Shown here one piece after another: positions 25,625 through 34,752 of a stretch of 60,258 nucleotides of DNA. A program made the translations under genes and the position numbers. Below the pieces are notes generated by a model. It saw nothing but the letters and a program-made list of their open reading frames with translations, ran no database searches and was not told where the DNA came from. Positions within the stretch are counted from its first letter, which is position 1. Each line of letters opens with the position of its first letter. This DNA is from Desulfatitalea sp. BRH_c12 (GTDB lineage Bacteria > Desulfobacterota > Desulfobacteria > Desulfobacterales > Desulfosarcinaceae): assembly GCA_000961655.1 (NCBI GenBank), contig LADR01000043.1:1-60258 (forward strand), written 5' to 3'.

Positions 25625-28144
25625 TTATGATTTAATTAGATCAAGCGCCTCAATGGTTTTGAGAACGCCCTCTTCGATGCCGTGTTCATCGATGAGTCGA
25701 TCACGCAAAACGGCTTCGTCGGGCTTGGACGTGCTGATGACGTATTGCTCGGGTTCGACGTCCACTATGATGGTTTTAGAAACCCCGATCTCGCGTTGGA
25801 TGATGTAAGCCTCTTTCTTGGGCCGCAGCCTGCGGATGGCTTCTATTTCTCCGTCAGTGAGGTTGAAGGTCTCCCTGTACAAGGCGGCGTCGGCGGTTGG
25901 ATCGGCCATGAAAAACAGTGTCGATGCCGCTGAGCGCAGGGCCGTCCAATCCTCGATCCGGCGGAACTCATTGGGATCCTGACTCCAAAGCCCGACTCCA
26001 GCCTTCCATTTGCCCCAGGTTCTGACCGAGCGAATGATGTACTCGCGCATATAGCGGATGCCCAAAAGGGCGTGTGCTTCATCGATATCCAGATATTTGG
26101 GCTGATTGCGGTGCGCCGGATCCTCGAACATGCGCGTGACCCGATAGGTGATTTCGCTCATGGCCAATGGCAGGCGGGTCGGATCGTCCTTGACCCCGGC
26201 CAGGTTAAAGGCCACCACGGCCTTGTCCAAAGAGCCGATGGCGTCCTGTTCCTGGTCGAATAGGCTTGCGAACATACCTTTTCCATACCAACGATTCAGT
26301 TTTTGCTGCAGTTCCTGGGGACAGTGATTGACCATGGTCGCAAATCTGCGCAGGCTGCAGGGCAATTTGAGGGTTGCTATGATGGCTTGATCCAGGTGCT
26401 GTTGCTCGTGGGGTGCCAGGGTGCGCAGGATTTCGTTTTCGTTGCTCTTGAGCATTTCGATGACCAATTGCTTTTGGTGCATGATGAAACGATCATCGTC
26501 CGGCCCTTCGGCAATGGCAAAGTTATTAAACCCAAGATTGCCCTGCCCTATTCTGAAAATAGCCCCATCCTGCCTGAAGAAGCGGGCCAGCGTTTCGGAA
26601 CCCGGATCGATGTCGATGGCCCGGTAAAAGCCGCCGTATTTCGCAAAATGGCTTGCGATCGTGTTTTTGGTGAAGGATTTGCCGGTCCGGATGGGACCGA
26701 CGCAGATGACCACCGCCTTGCCGCCCACAAAGGGCGAGTAGTAAAACAAGGTGCCATCGGGGCACTGAAAGATATATTGCGCCTCTTCGTTGGCCAGATC
26801 TTCGATGGCGATCTGGCCTTCTGTCGACCGGTAGATCAGCGAGGCGGCACCAAATTGGGTGCAGTTCAGCGTCATGTTGCGCATAGAGAATTGCCGGCCG
26901 GCCGGCATGAAGGCCCGGTAGGCATCAGACAAGTTGACGCTTTCGGATACAATGCTCAAGCCGGCCTGCAGCATGCTTTTGCGCAGGTTTCTGGCGGTTT
27001 CGTTGATCTCATCGGGACGCCGGCCGAAAACCAAGGCGGCCGCCTGGGCATGACCCCATTTTTCATTTAGCCCCTCGGCCTTTTCGATCTCGATCATCTT
27101 CTCTTTGATGTCGGGTTTGAGATTGCTGTAGCGATCACCATTATTGGCCTGTTCCTGGTTGCCAAACATAGAAAAAACCTCCGCCAGGCTCATGTTCTTG
27201 CGCTGTAGTTCTCTTTTTTTCTCTCCAAACATCAGGGCCTGGCGAATTTTCGACATGGGTGTAAAGCGGGTCATGAGAATGTAGTTGCCCCGCTGCCGCG
27301 TAGTGCTTTGGGCATTGGCGGACCACAGCGCCGGGGCGATGTCCCCTTCGCCATAACGGGTCACGGAAAGGATGCGGGCATAGCTATTTTCAAGGTTCTG
27401 TAATTTTAGATAATCCTGGTTAGCGATGTACACCGGATAGCGATCCCCTTCGGCTAAAAGCAGGTCCCATTGCTCGGCGGGCACCGCTTCGGCAGCGCTG
27501 TCATAGAGCAGGTTTGGATCCATGTTGGCCAAAAAGCGGCAGAAGGCCCACAATTCGTTTTGAGGCAAGATCCTGGCCCCGAACAAAGTGTCGTAGCGGG
27601 CCTGGGTCTCGAACAGCACCTCGCGCAACTGGCGCTGCTGACGCTCAAGATCCTGGGCGTAGGCGATAACGGCATTGCCGGCGTTGAGATACTTGCCCAA
27701 GATCAGGCGGCTTTGCTTGTTTTTGCCGGCGATCAGAAGGTGCTTGCACAGGGTCAAAAGCCCCAGTTTGGTAAGATTTTCGTCGGGCTCGACCTCATAG
27801 CAATGGATAATTTTAGCACCGGTCAAGCGCTTGTCGTTCAAATAGCGCTGTCTGTTTTGTGATAGAAAGTGACTTACGGGATTGGCGCGTTGCTTGAGCC
27901 GGATTTGCGCCCCTTCGAAATGCAAGTAGTACTGGGTGATGCTGCCGACCGCCTCGGGCAGGTTCATGCAGATGGATCGATTGATCAGCGACAACCCGAT
28001 AAAATCTTCTCGCGTCAAACCATCGGGATCACGGCCGTCGATCTCGATTGCTCCCAGGAGCGTACCTTTTTTGGTCAGGCAAAAATCACCTGCTACGGCA
28101 AATTCCTGAAACAGTTCTGTGATTGGACCGTTTTTAGGTGCCAT
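25625..28144 (-). CDS. trbE: TrbE/VirB4 secretion ATPase
   Basis: The largest operon gene, 839 residues, the normal TrbE length. VirB4/TrbE ATPases power pilus assembly and substrate transfer at the inner membrane. Walker A is GPIRTGKSFTKNTI near residue 485 and Walker B is YLDIDEAHALLGIRYMREYI near residue 685; GKWKAGVGLWSQDPNEFRRI follows as the conserved motif D region. The N-terminal CagE/TrbE domain includes MTRFTPMSKIRQALMFGEKK. The gene starts six bases after trbC stops. Confidence 0.96.
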   Translation of the reverse strand: MAPKNGPITELFQEFAVAGDFCLTKKGTLLGAIEIDGRDPDGLTREDFIGLSLINRSICMNLPEAVGSITQYYLHFEGAQIRLKQRANPVSHFLSQNRQRYLNDKRLTGAKIIHCYEVEPDENLTKLGLLTLCKHLLIAGKNKQSRLILGKYLNAGNAVIAYAQDLERQQRQLREVLFETQARYDTLFGARILPQNELWAFCRFLANMDPNLLYDSAAEAVPAEQWDLLLAEGDRYPVYIANQDYLKLQNLENSYARILSVTRYGEGDIAPALWSANAQSTTRQRGNYILMTRFTPMSKIRQALMFGEKKRELQRKNMSLAEVFSMFGNQEQANNGDRYSNLKPDIKEKMIEIEKAEGLNEKWGHAQAAALVFGRRPDEINETARNLRKSMLQAGLSIVSESVNLSDAYRAFMPAGRQFSMRNMTLNCTQFGAASLIYRSTEGQIAIEDLANEEAQYIFQCPDGTLFYYSPFVGGKAVVICVGPIRTGKSFTKNTIASHFAKYGGFYRAIDIDPGSETLARFFRQDGAIFRIGQGNLGFNNFAIAEGPDDDRFIMHQKQLVIEMLKSNENEILRTLAPHEQQHLDQAIIATLKLPCSLRRFATMVNHCPQELQQKLNRWYGKGMFASLFDQEQDAIGSLDKAVVAFNLAGVKDDPTRLPLAMSEITYRVTRMFEDPAHRNQPKYLDIDEAHALLGIRYMREYIIRSVRTWGKWKAGVGLWSQDPNEFRRIEDWTALRSAASTLFFMADPTADAALYRETFNLTDGEIEAIRRLRPKKEAYIIQREIGVSKTIIVDVEPEQYVISTSKPDEAVLRDRLIDEHGIEEGVLKTIEALDLIKS

Positions 28145-28149
28145 GATTA

Positions 28150-28470
28150 TTAGGCCCGCATGTAGTTAACGATCAATCCGATGTCAAAGAGGAAGAAGCC
28201 GACGGCGATGGCCTTCATTGCTTTGCCCAGGTGACGGTTGTCTGGGGCGAAGATCCAAAGGCAGCCAGCGATTATCACGCCGCCGATGACCACGGCGATG
28301 GCAATCGGTCCATCCATCAGGTCCACGATGTCCTGCATGAACCCGACGAGACGGGTAAAAATGCTGGCGTTGGTGCTGCCGGCGCTTTCAATGTTGTAGC
28401 CCGCAAAAAGCGGAGCAGCGCACAAAAGGTTAATGGCCAGGGCTTTTGAAGCGCTTTTGATGTGGTTCAT
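28150..28470 (-). CDS. trbC: TrbC/VirB2 major pilin
   Basis: A 106-residue prepilin. A signal segment (KALAINLLCAAPLFAGYN) precedes the mature region, which has two hydrophobic helices: DGPIAIAVVIGGVIIAGCLW and KAIAVGFFLFDIGLIVNYM. The start at 28470 is fixed by a perfect AGGAGG six bases upstream; the longer frame overlaps trbD. TrbC pilins are processed and may be cyclised in P-type systems; whether that applies here is unknown. Confidence 0.9.
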   Translation of the reverse strand: MNHIKSASKALAINLLCAAPLFAGYNIESAGSTNASIFTRLVGFMQDIVDLMDGPIAIAVVIGGVIIAGCLWIFAPDNRHLGKAMKAIAVGFFLFDIGLIVNYMRA

Positions 28471-28784
28471 TCTTCCTCCTTTTCGATGATGATAAGTTCG
28501 CGCGGTGCGGCGCAGCCGGCGCACCAGCGGTTGTGCCGCCGCTTGATAGCCTGAACCCATACTTTCAGGGCAAAGGGGTCGTGGCGGTGGATCCGGTAGG
28601 CCGGAACTCCAAAGAACAATAAAAAAATGACGATCATCAGCGGCGAGCGAATGGTGGCGCCGATTGCCACTGAGCCACCTGCGATCGCATACACCACGTC
28701 GGACGGAATGCCGAAGTATTCACTTTTGGCCGAAAACGCCTTTACCTGCTTAAACGCTTGGTGTTGGTCCTGATCGATTTCCAT
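28467..28784 (-). CDS. trbD: TrbD/VirB3 inner-membrane protein
   Basis: A 105-residue protein with two close hydrophobic segments (DVVYAIAGGSVAIGATIRSP and LMIVIFLLFFGVPAYRIHRH), the VirB3/TrbD form, then a DPFALKVWVQAI stretch conserved in the family. It lies between trbB and trbC and overlaps trbC by four bases. A C-terminal Cys pair (RWCAGCAAP) is not usual for VirB3. Confidence 0.85.
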   Translation of the reverse strand: MEIDQDQHQAFKQVKAFSAKSEYFGIPSDVVYAIAGGSVAIGATIRSPLMIVIFLLFFGVPAYRIHRHDPFALKVWVQAIKRRHNRWCAGCAAPRELIIIEKEEE

Positions 28785-29846
28785 TTAGTTGGGTATCTCC
28801 AATCCGTATTTTTCCAACCGGTTGTACAGGCTGGAGGCGATCGGCTCGCGGATGTGCCGGGCCTGGCTGTATGACCAGCGCCAGAGATGAACGCTGCGAC
28901 CGTCTTGAATTTCAGTGAGCAATACAATCCGACGGCCATGATTGGGGGTTTTTTCGGCGTGCACCAATAGATTCAGGTTGGTCCGGACCTGGGCCTTGAC
29001 GACGTCGAACGGCAAACCGCCCTGCCCTGCCACCAAGGTTTGAATCCTGGTCAGGGCGTCTTCCGGGCCGTTGGCGTGGATGGTGGAACAGGCGGTATGA
29101 CCGGTATTGATGGCGTGTAAAAAGGCGGTGGCCGCTTTGGCGTCGCGGATTTCGCCGACAATGATCCGCGTCGGGTTAAGGCGCAAGGTGGTTTTGATCA
29201 AGAAAGAGAGATCCACCTCCTGGCCGTCCTCCCTTTTGCGCCGGGTGGGCGCTTCCAAGGAAATATGGTTGTCACTGCTGATGCGAAGTTCGCGTGTGTC
29301 TTCCACGGTCAAAACACGGTCCGCGGAGGGTATGGCCTGTGACAGCGCATTCAAGAGCGTGGTTTTCCCGGACCCGGTGCCACCGCTGACCAGGATATTG
29401 GCCCGGCAAATCACGGCCATCTTGAGATAATCGAGCATTTCAGGGGTTAAGGATCCAAAGGTGATCAGCTTTTCGGCCGTGATCTGCTGTTGGGGAAAAA
29501 CACGAAAGGAAATGCTGCTGCCATGCGTCGATACGGGGTATAATACCCCGCATACGCGGGTGCCGTCGTGCAAGCGGGCATCCAGAATCGGATGGCTGTT
29601 CTTGTCCACGGCCTGGCCGAGCGCATTGGCGATCTGGTGGATCAGTAAAGACACTTGGTCTTCGTCGGCAAACGCCAAGCCCGCCATGATCTTTGTTTGG
29701 CCGTTTTGTTCGACGAAGATCCGGTCAAAGCGGTTGATTTCTATTTCGGTCACACCGGGTAGATCGAAAAGATGGCGGACGGGCGTCAGGTAATGTTCCA
29801 CCAGATCCCAGCTGCCGCCAACGGCTTTGCCTACTTTGTTGGCCAT
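28785..29846 (-). CDS. trbB: TrbB/VirB11 traffic ATPase
   Basis: A 353-residue hexameric ATPase of the VirB11/GspE class, working at the cytoplasmic face. Walker A is SGGTGSGKTTLLNALSQAIP near residues 153-172; the Asp box (VLTVEDTRELRI), Walker B (NPTRIIVGEIRDAKAATAFL) and His box (INTGHTACSTIHANGPEDAL) are all visible and in order. Normal length, no lesions. It follows the lipoprotein gene with a short gap and abuts trbD. Confidence 0.96.
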   Translation of the reverse strand: MANKVGKAVGGSWDLVEHYLTPVRHLFDLPGVTEIEINRFDRIFVEQNGQTKIMAGLAFADEDQVSLLIHQIANALGQAVDKNSHPILDARLHDGTRVCGVLYPVSTHGSSISFRVFPQQQITAEKLITFGSLTPEMLDYLKMAVICRANILVSGGTGSGKTTLLNALSQAIPSADRVLTVEDTRELRISSDNHISLEAPTRRKREDGQEVDLSFLIKTTLRLNPTRIIVGEIRDAKAATAFLHAINTGHTACSTIHANGPEDALTRIQTLVAGQGGLPFDVVKAQVRTNLNLLVHAEKTPNHGRRIVLLTEIQDGRSVHLWRWSYSQARHIREPIASSLYNRLEKYGLEIPN

Positions 29847-29905
29847 CGTGTCTCCTTACATTCAAGTTGCCGCAAAATGCGAGGATCAGAGCGATTTTGA
29901 GCGGC

Positions 29906-30526
29906 TTATACGCCACCCGGATTGGCACGCGCAGCAACGCGCCGGAAAATTTCAGGATTGCTATCATCGCGGATCTCTTTTTGTTTGGCGAAGATAATGG
30001 GAAATTGGTCTTGCCCGGCGGGCACGACATAAAGCTGAACACCTCGACTGGGTGCGAAATTGATCGTCTGAGAGCCCCAAAAGGCCAGGGTGTGCACATT
30101 GGCAAATCCCTTGGCCTGGAGGTGGTGGCCGATTGTTTCGGCCCGCCTTGAGGCCAACGCCTGCGTTCCGACCGCGCTTTGGCCGTGCGAGTGTCCCACC
30201 ACCAGTATCCGGGCATCGGACGGCGTTGCCGCCATAAAGAGAAGAAGCGCTTGCCGGTCGAATTGGGCAACCGAATCATTGCCAAATTCTATGCAACGGA
30301 CGGATTGGGCCGATTGCGGCCCGCTATCGATGAACGGCGCATCCTGAATATTTTGGGTTTGGGAAAGATCCTCCGCAGGGCGCTTCGGTACCGGATAAAA
30401 CATTGCTTTGGGCTTGGTCAGATCCCGGTAGACGATGCGCCCGTCCGTTTTCGGGATCGTTGCGGTTTGCACTGCCGCGCATCCGAAAACGGCGAGGGCC
30501 GCAAGACCAATGAGGGTGTGCTTCAC
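29906..30526 (-). CDS. OmpA-domain lipoprotein in the transfer operon
   Basis: A 206-residue predicted outer-membrane lipoprotein. GTG at 30526 is chosen as start: AAAGGAG lies 6 bases upstream, and the product then begins VKHTLIGLAALAVFGCAAV with a proper lipobox (VFGC). The C-terminal part has an OmpA-like peptidoglycan-binding pattern, RILVVGHSHGQSAVGTQALA and SRRAETIGHHLQAKG, ending GVQLYVV. Its start overlaps the preceding gene's stop. It may supply the VirB7-like lipoprotein and cell-wall anchoring otherwise missing from this operon; that is inference. Confidence 0.75.
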   Translation of the reverse strand: MKHTLIGLAALAVFGCAAVQTATIPKTDGRIVYRDLTKPKAMFYPVPKRPAEDLSQTQNIQDAPFIDSGPQSAQSVRCIEFGNDSVAQFDRQALLLFMAATPSDARILVVGHSHGQSAVGTQALASRRAETIGHHLQAKGFANVHTLAFWGSQTINFAPSRGVQLYVVPAGQDQFPIIFAKQKEIRDDSNPEIFRRVAARANPGGV

Positions 30527-30888
30527 TTTGACTCTCCTTTCTCGAAAGAGAACAGTTTGTGTTCCCGATCGATAATCAGGACGCAACCGGGCCTTAAAAG
30601 TTCCAATATTGCTTCGTCAACCGGCTTGACCTTGCCGGACGCAAACAACGGCGTTATCGGTTCAGCGGCAATAGCCGCACTTTCGGCGGGCGCCGGGTCC
30701 GAGGTCGTCAACCGATAGCCCGCGGCATTGGCAAAGTATTGCGCAGCCTCTCCGATGCTTTGGATGTCCTGAGGAAGAACCGTGCGGATCTGGATACGCA
30801 GAAGATCTAACGCGCTTGCCTTGCCTGGAAAGCCGGCCTGCCCTATTGCAAGGGCAAACAGGAGAGCCGGCAGCATGATTTTAGCCAT
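30523..30888 (-). CDS. PilL/TcpQ-like periplasmic domain protein
   Basis: A 121-residue exported protein. After a signal peptide (IMLPALLFALAIGQAGFPGK) comes a compact domain resembling the N-terminal domain of conjugative PilL proteins: LPQDIQSIGEAAQYFANAAG YRL, then PITPLFASGKVKPVDEAILE LLRPGCVLIIDREHKLFSF. In ICEs such domains belong to a secretin-linked outer-membrane component. The ATG at 30888 overlaps the upstream stop by one base; the longer frame is the shadow of the upstream gene. It ends inside the GTG of the lipoprotein gene. Confidence 0.62.
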   Translation of the reverse strand: MAKIMLPALLFALAIGQAGFPGKASALDLLRIQIRTVLPQDIQSIGEAAQYFANAAGYRLTTSDPAPAESAAIAAEPITPLFASGKVKPVDEAILELLRPGCVLIIDREHKLFSFEKGESK

Positions 30889-31400
30889 TACTTTGCTCCC
30901 ATCAAAATTGAGATTTGCTGCAAACCTAAAAGACAGACAAGCATGCCATAGGCCGTCGCGAATGGCACCCGGCGCCGCTTTTTTTGGTAAGCCGTTTTGC
31001 TCACGTAGATTGGCCATAGGGCCACGGCCGAAGCCAAGGCAATCGCCCCTGTCGTGCGTGCGATTTGCTCGGCCTGGCCGCTCAGGTTTAGAGCGAAGGC
31101 CCAGGCCAGTAGATGACCTTGCATGATCGCCCCGATAGTGAACCGTTGCCCCGGGGTCAGCTGGAAGAGTTCTTCCTGAAACGGCCGGGCTGCAATGAAC
31201 ATGGATAACAGGGCAAAAAGCGTCGTGATTGCGGCTCCTCGTTCCAAAATCAGGCTTCCCACCGTGGCGGGCACTGCGCCGGTGATGGTGCGCAGCGCGA
31301 TTTTCCAATGGCTGGCCAAGGGCAACCTATCGATCCGGCCAATCAGGCTATCAAAAGGCTTTATAGAGTTTTCCACCCAATGACTCCCAGGGGTAAGCAT
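30888..31400 (-). CDS. Hypothetical membrane protein of the transfer operon (170 aa)
   Basis: Not recognised. Three to four hydrophobic segments are visible, including TITGAVPATVGSLILERGAA ITTLFALLSMF, GAIALASAVALWPIYVS and ATAYGMLVCLLGLQQISILM, with positive charges between them (KTAYQKKRRR). The first ATG lies 50 bases inside trbI; no better start exists after the trbI stop, so either the overlap is real or translation begins at a rare codon. It is tightly coupled to the PilL-like gene. Confidence 0.6.
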   Translation of the reverse strand: MLTPGSHWVENSIKPFDSLIGRIDRLPLASHWKIALRTITGAVPATVGSLILERGAAITTLFALLSMFIAARPFQEELFQLTPGQRFTIGAIMQGHLLAWAFALNLSGQAEQIARTTGAIALASAVALWPIYVSKTAYQKKRRRVPFATAYGMLVCLLGLQQISILMGAK

Positions 31401-32670
31401 AGATGTCGTCCTCTAAAAAAATGTTCAGGGGGGTTCCGATGTTCAGTGTGATCGTGGGTACCAGGTTCAGATATTTGGCCGCCAGGGGCGCGAACTGCTC
31501 CCGCAACGATTGGCTCAGGTTGCCCTCAAAGCTTTTTTCCTGATCGGTACCACTGCCCTCGTAGGAGGTGGAACTGGAGAGCAGGGCGTACGCGGCCACG
31601 CCTAAAAATTGGGCCATAAAGTGGTAATTGACCTCATCCTTGATGGCGGGCACGCCCTCCTGGTCCAAGGCCGCCACCCTGCGTTCCAGGCTGATGCGTT
31701 TGCCGTCGGGAAGCACGAACCAGCGCACGGTCAACCCCATGCGGGCCTGGATGGGTTCATTGACGTTTGATATGCGCAACGACCGGCCGGTCACCCGGCA
31801 GCCTTTGGGAATCATGATGTAGGTACCGGTCACATCATAGACATCTCTGGACACCAAGCCCCGAAAGGGCCCCGTGTAGTCGCTCATCAGCTTTTGATCG
31901 AGCACGGCGCTGATCACCGTGCCGGTCGGGATCAATTTTTGGCCCGACATGGGCTCGCCTTGGCTGACCGGCCGGCCCACGGTGACCTGGTTGCGAGGAT
32001 CTTCTTGTGGAGGTTCCGCCTGATCGGGTTCATTCAAGGCAACCGGGGTGTAAGCCGCCCTGCCCTGCCCTTTTTGCAAGTCACCGAGGCGCCGTAACTC
32101 CTTTTGAACACGGAGTTGCTCTTCCGAAAGACCTTTATCCTGAGTGAAGACTACCGGCTGCACTGGCATTGTTTCGGCGCCTTCGCCACTTTGCTTCATA
32201 GAGTTCATGCGTCTTAAGCCGAACCTGCCTTTTCTGGCTATCAAGGCCCGTCGTTTTTCCTGATTCGCGAACTCTTCTTCAAGGCTCAGGCCCCCGCCTC
32301 TCATTGGTTCAGAATTGCGGCCTTGCTGACTGTCGGCCCGATCGGCCAGGATATCGCTCATACGCTGGTCGGGGCTCTGGTGGTTGGAATGATCTTTTTC
32401 GTTTTTGTGTTTCAGACGGAGTCGTTCCTGTTCGATCTTTTCTTGGAGAAACTGTTGACTGTCTTGCGTTCTGAGCGGCTCTTGCTCGTCGACGGGTAAT
32501 GTTTGGGGGCCATCGCCAAGCTTGCGCTTGCCGGTGCCTGCAAACACGCTGATGATCAGTGTCAGGCAAAGCAGTCCAATAGCGGCCAAACCGAACCATT
32601 GCGCCTTTTTCTTGTAGTTTGGATCGCGCTCGCGTTCGCTGCGTTCTTCGCGTTTTTCGGGTTCGGCCAT
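31351..32670 (-). CDS. trbI: TrbI/VirB10 channel scaffold
   Basis: A 439-residue VirB10-family protein spanning inner and outer membranes. A short charged cytoplasmic tail leads to one membrane helix (WFGLAAIGLLCLTLIISVFA), a long Gln/Glu/Arg-rich linker, and the conserved C-terminal barrel: GTVISAVLDQKLMSDYTGPF, RGLVSRDVYDVTGTYIMIPK GCRVTG, and the antenna region AQFLGVAAYALLSSSTSYEG. It follows trbG with two bases between, as in the canonical order F-G-I. Confidence 0.95.
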   Translation of the reverse strand: MAEPEKREERSERERDPNYKKKAQWFGLAAIGLLCLTLIISVFAGTGKRKLGDGPQTLPVDEQEPLRTQDSQQFLQEKIEQERLRLKHKNEKDHSNHQSPDQRMSDILADRADSQQGRNSEPMRGGGLSLEEEFANQEKRRALIARKGRFGLRRMNSMKQSGEGAETMPVQPVVFTQDKGLSEEQLRVQKELRRLGDLQKGQGRAAYTPVALNEPDQAEPPQEDPRNQVTVGRPVSQGEPMSGQKLIPTGTVISAVLDQKLMSDYTGPFRGLVSRDVYDVTGTYIMIPKGCRVTGRSLRISNVNEPIQARMGLTVRWFVLPDGKRISLERRVAALDQEGVPAIKDEVNYHFMAQFLGVAAYALLSSSTSYEGSGTDQEKSFEGNLSQSLREQFAPLAAKYLNLVPTITLNIGTPLNIFLEDDIYAYPWESLGGKLYKAF

Positions 32671-32672
32671 GG

Positions 32673-33500
32673 CTAATACACTCCATTGCTGCCGTTATCC
32701 CTGCGGCTGATGGTCACCTCATTTTTGTCCCCGTAAATCAAAATGAATTTAGGATAAATGCCCGAAATTTTATAGACATAATCGGAATCAGTCTTGTATT
32801 CGAGGATTTCTTCCTTATCATCAATTTCGGCCTTGGCAGCCAGCATGCCGCGATGATCGGCCTTTACCCGCACAAAAGTAAAACGACCATCGTCCCACAC
32901 GTCTGTGACCAGATCCGAACCTTTAAAGCCCATTCCGTTCGACCATTTGTAGCCGGTGTAAATCATGGAACGGTATTTAGAGATGACGCTTTCAATGCGC
33001 TCGGTAGAAAGAGCCCGCTCATCTTGAATTGCCTTTTGCAACTCCCCTATTCTCTGCTGAAGCGCTATATTTTCTGCCTCCTCGGGCGTTTGATAGGTTG
33101 CGCCGGCGACGCCATCGGCCACATGGAAATACTTGCCAGCCGATTTAATCACCACACAGGTGTCGGCCGCTGCGAAATCCACGCGCCGAATTTCGAAATG
33201 CAGCGCCTGATTGGATTGTGTTACCAATGTCAAACTGGTTCTCTCTCCCTGGGATTCGCTGCTGTTTGGCTGCACCATGACGTGATGGCCCTCTCCTTCT
33301 ATCGTCCACAAATCACTCCCGCCTTGCGGCGGGAACATCAGCCGTTCGGGCAGTTGGATGTGGGTTCCCTTGTAGAGGGCCGCTTTGATCTTGTAGACAA
33401 GGCCTTCTTTCACGGTAATGGTATTGCATCGGCCGTCCTCGGCCATGGCGGGAATGCCATGAAAAAAGATCAGAATTGATATCAGGAACGCTTTTCTCAT
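32673..33500 (-). CDS. trbG: TrbG/VirB9 outer-membrane complex protein
   Basis: A 275-residue exported protein with signal peptide (ISILIFFHGIPAMAEDG). The N-terminal beta domain shows ITVKEGLVYKIKAALYKGTH IQLPERLMF and GEGHHVMVQPNSSE, and the C-terminal part has GFKGSDLVTDVWDDGRFTFV and GIYPKFILIYGDKNEVTISR RDN, both typical of VirB9/TrbG. It forms the core complex with TrbI and a lipoprotein. Intact. Confidence 0.93.
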   Translation of the reverse strand: MRKAFLISILIFFHGIPAMAEDGRCNTITVKEGLVYKIKAALYKGTHIQLPERLMFPPQGGSDLWTIEGEGHHVMVQPNSSESQGERTSLTLVTQSNQALHFEIRRVDFAAADTCVVIKSAGKYFHVADGVAGATYQTPEEAENIALQQRIGELQKAIQDERALSTERIESVISKYRSMIYTGYKWSNGMGFKGSDLVTDVWDDGRFTFVRVKADHRGMLAAKAEIDDKEEILEYKTDSDYVYKISGIYPKFILIYGDKNEVTISRRDNGSNGVY

Positions 33501-33509
33501 CCATCCTCC

Positions 33510-34283
33510 TTAAGATACATCTGTAAGTAAATCGTAAGAAAGAATTTCAAGGCCTATCGGATTTTGCTTCAATATTTCCTTGTCGGCCTGGATTTCATCT
33601 TTCGCCTTTATTCGCCACTGAACAGGAACGATCATTTTTTCCGCTTCATCCAGGGGGCTGCCATCGGCATTCAGGGTAGTTTTCAGAACAAAAATGTTCG
33701 AGCGGTAAAGCGTACCCTCGTGCTGGCCAAAACGCGTTTTGTCCGAATCATAATGGTCCAGGTTTCTGACTTTGACCCGCACTTCCCTGCAAGCATTGCA
33801 TTCTGCGATTTGGGCCGCCTTGGCTGCCGCGTGATACCCGTTTGGGCTCGTGAAATCATTGCGTAATTTTGAATTCATAAAGATATAGGCATAGCCGTAA
33901 TCGGCTTTGATGGTATGGCCATTTTCAGAAAAGCGACGCTCGACCCATTGGGTCAAAATGTAATCGATGGTGGCCGGGAAAAATTCGGGCTGCCGGTTTT
34001 CGTCATGGAATTCCATGTCCCAAGTACCATTGGGATGCATTTTAACCCAAGCCACCTTGATATTGGTGTCCGCCCGAGTGCTCTCTTTCCATGCGAAAAG
34101 GATGGCCACCAGACACAGCAAACCCAGCATGAGGATGATATAGAAGCTGCGCACCAACTCGGAGGTAATCTTCGCCATGAGGTCGAGGCGCTGCGGCTTT
34201 GCTACGAAAATGGATTGCTTCTTTTGATAGTCCGAATCTGACACGATCGCCGAACTGCCTGTAAAACAACTTTTTTTGTGCAT
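33510..34283 (-). CDS. trbF: TrbF/VirB8-like assembly protein
   Basis: A 257-residue protein with an N-terminal cytoplasmic segment, one membrane helix (SFYIILMLGLLCLVAILFAW) and a periplasmic NTF2-like domain (DYILTQWVERRFSEN ... YGYAYIFMNSKL ... VPVQWRIKAKDEIQA), the VirB8/TrbF plan. ATG 34283 is preferred because a further upstream ATG adds 20 unconserved residues; the ribosome site is weak in either case. It is the first gene of the transfer operon, so the operon promoter should lie in 34290-34750. Confidence 0.82.
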   Translation of the reverse strand: MHKKSCFTGSSAIVSDSDYQKKQSIFVAKPQRLDLMAKITSELVRSFYIILMLGLLCLVAILFAWKESTRADTNIKVAWVKMHPNGTWDMEFHDENRQPEFFPATIDYILTQWVERRFSENGHTIKADYGYAYIFMNSKLRNDFTSPNGYHAAAKAAQIAECNACREVRVKVRNLDHYDSDKTRFGQHEGTLYRSNIFVLKTTLNADGSPLDEAEKMIVPVQWRIKAKDEIQADKEILKQNPIGLEILSYDLLTDVS

Positions 34284-34343
34284 AAAACTGCCCTGTTTGG
34301 GTTGATTGCGATTGCCGTCCGAAGACAACGAACAAAGAACCAC

Positions 34344-34752
34344 AACCAGTCCTGACCTGTGTTTACTCTTTTTTAAGTGAGCCGACGGTAGTAAATCATC
34401 GGGACCGCCGGAAGTGGGGAATCACATTTTGATGGGTTTTTGGAGCAAGGGCTTATCGTACTGCGAAGGCTGAAACATTTAACCCGATCATGTTTTTAAA
34501 TACCGCCATGATAATAATGTGTCAAGAACATTTTATCATTATTTGTTAATGATTATGGACTATTATAATGAATTCTTCCTATAAAGGAGTGCGCCGTGCA
34601 TCTTGTGATAAAAAGTTCAAAAACAGTCTGCACGTCAGAAAATAGGAATCCGCGCCGATGCCTGGCAGGTGATTTGAGAAAAATTTAGTACTTTTTTATG
34701 TTGAAGAGCCCACTTGTGGGTTTCATTCAATAGATTGTTGATGGGCTGTCAA
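34344..34752. other. Operon leader region of the transfer genes
   Basis: About 410 bases between trbF and rep, AT-rich from 34480 to 34590 with partly symmetrical ATGATAATAATG and CATTATTTGTTAATGATTAT motifs that could be regulator sites. A plus-strand mini-frame with a ribosome site (GTG at 34595, 30 codons) is present, but nothing else supports it. A small hairpin (CCCAC/GTGGG near 34710) may end rep transcription, though its U tract is poor. Confidence 0.4.

Noticed and set aside
26303-27070. Plus-strand frame (255 aa) opposite trbE
   Set aside because: Antisense shadow of the VirB4 ATPase with no similarity.
34595-34687. Thirty-codon GTG frame with ribosome site between trbF and rep
   Set aside because: A ribosome-site-like sequence alone is weak support in this AT-rich leader; no hydrophobic or repeated pattern.
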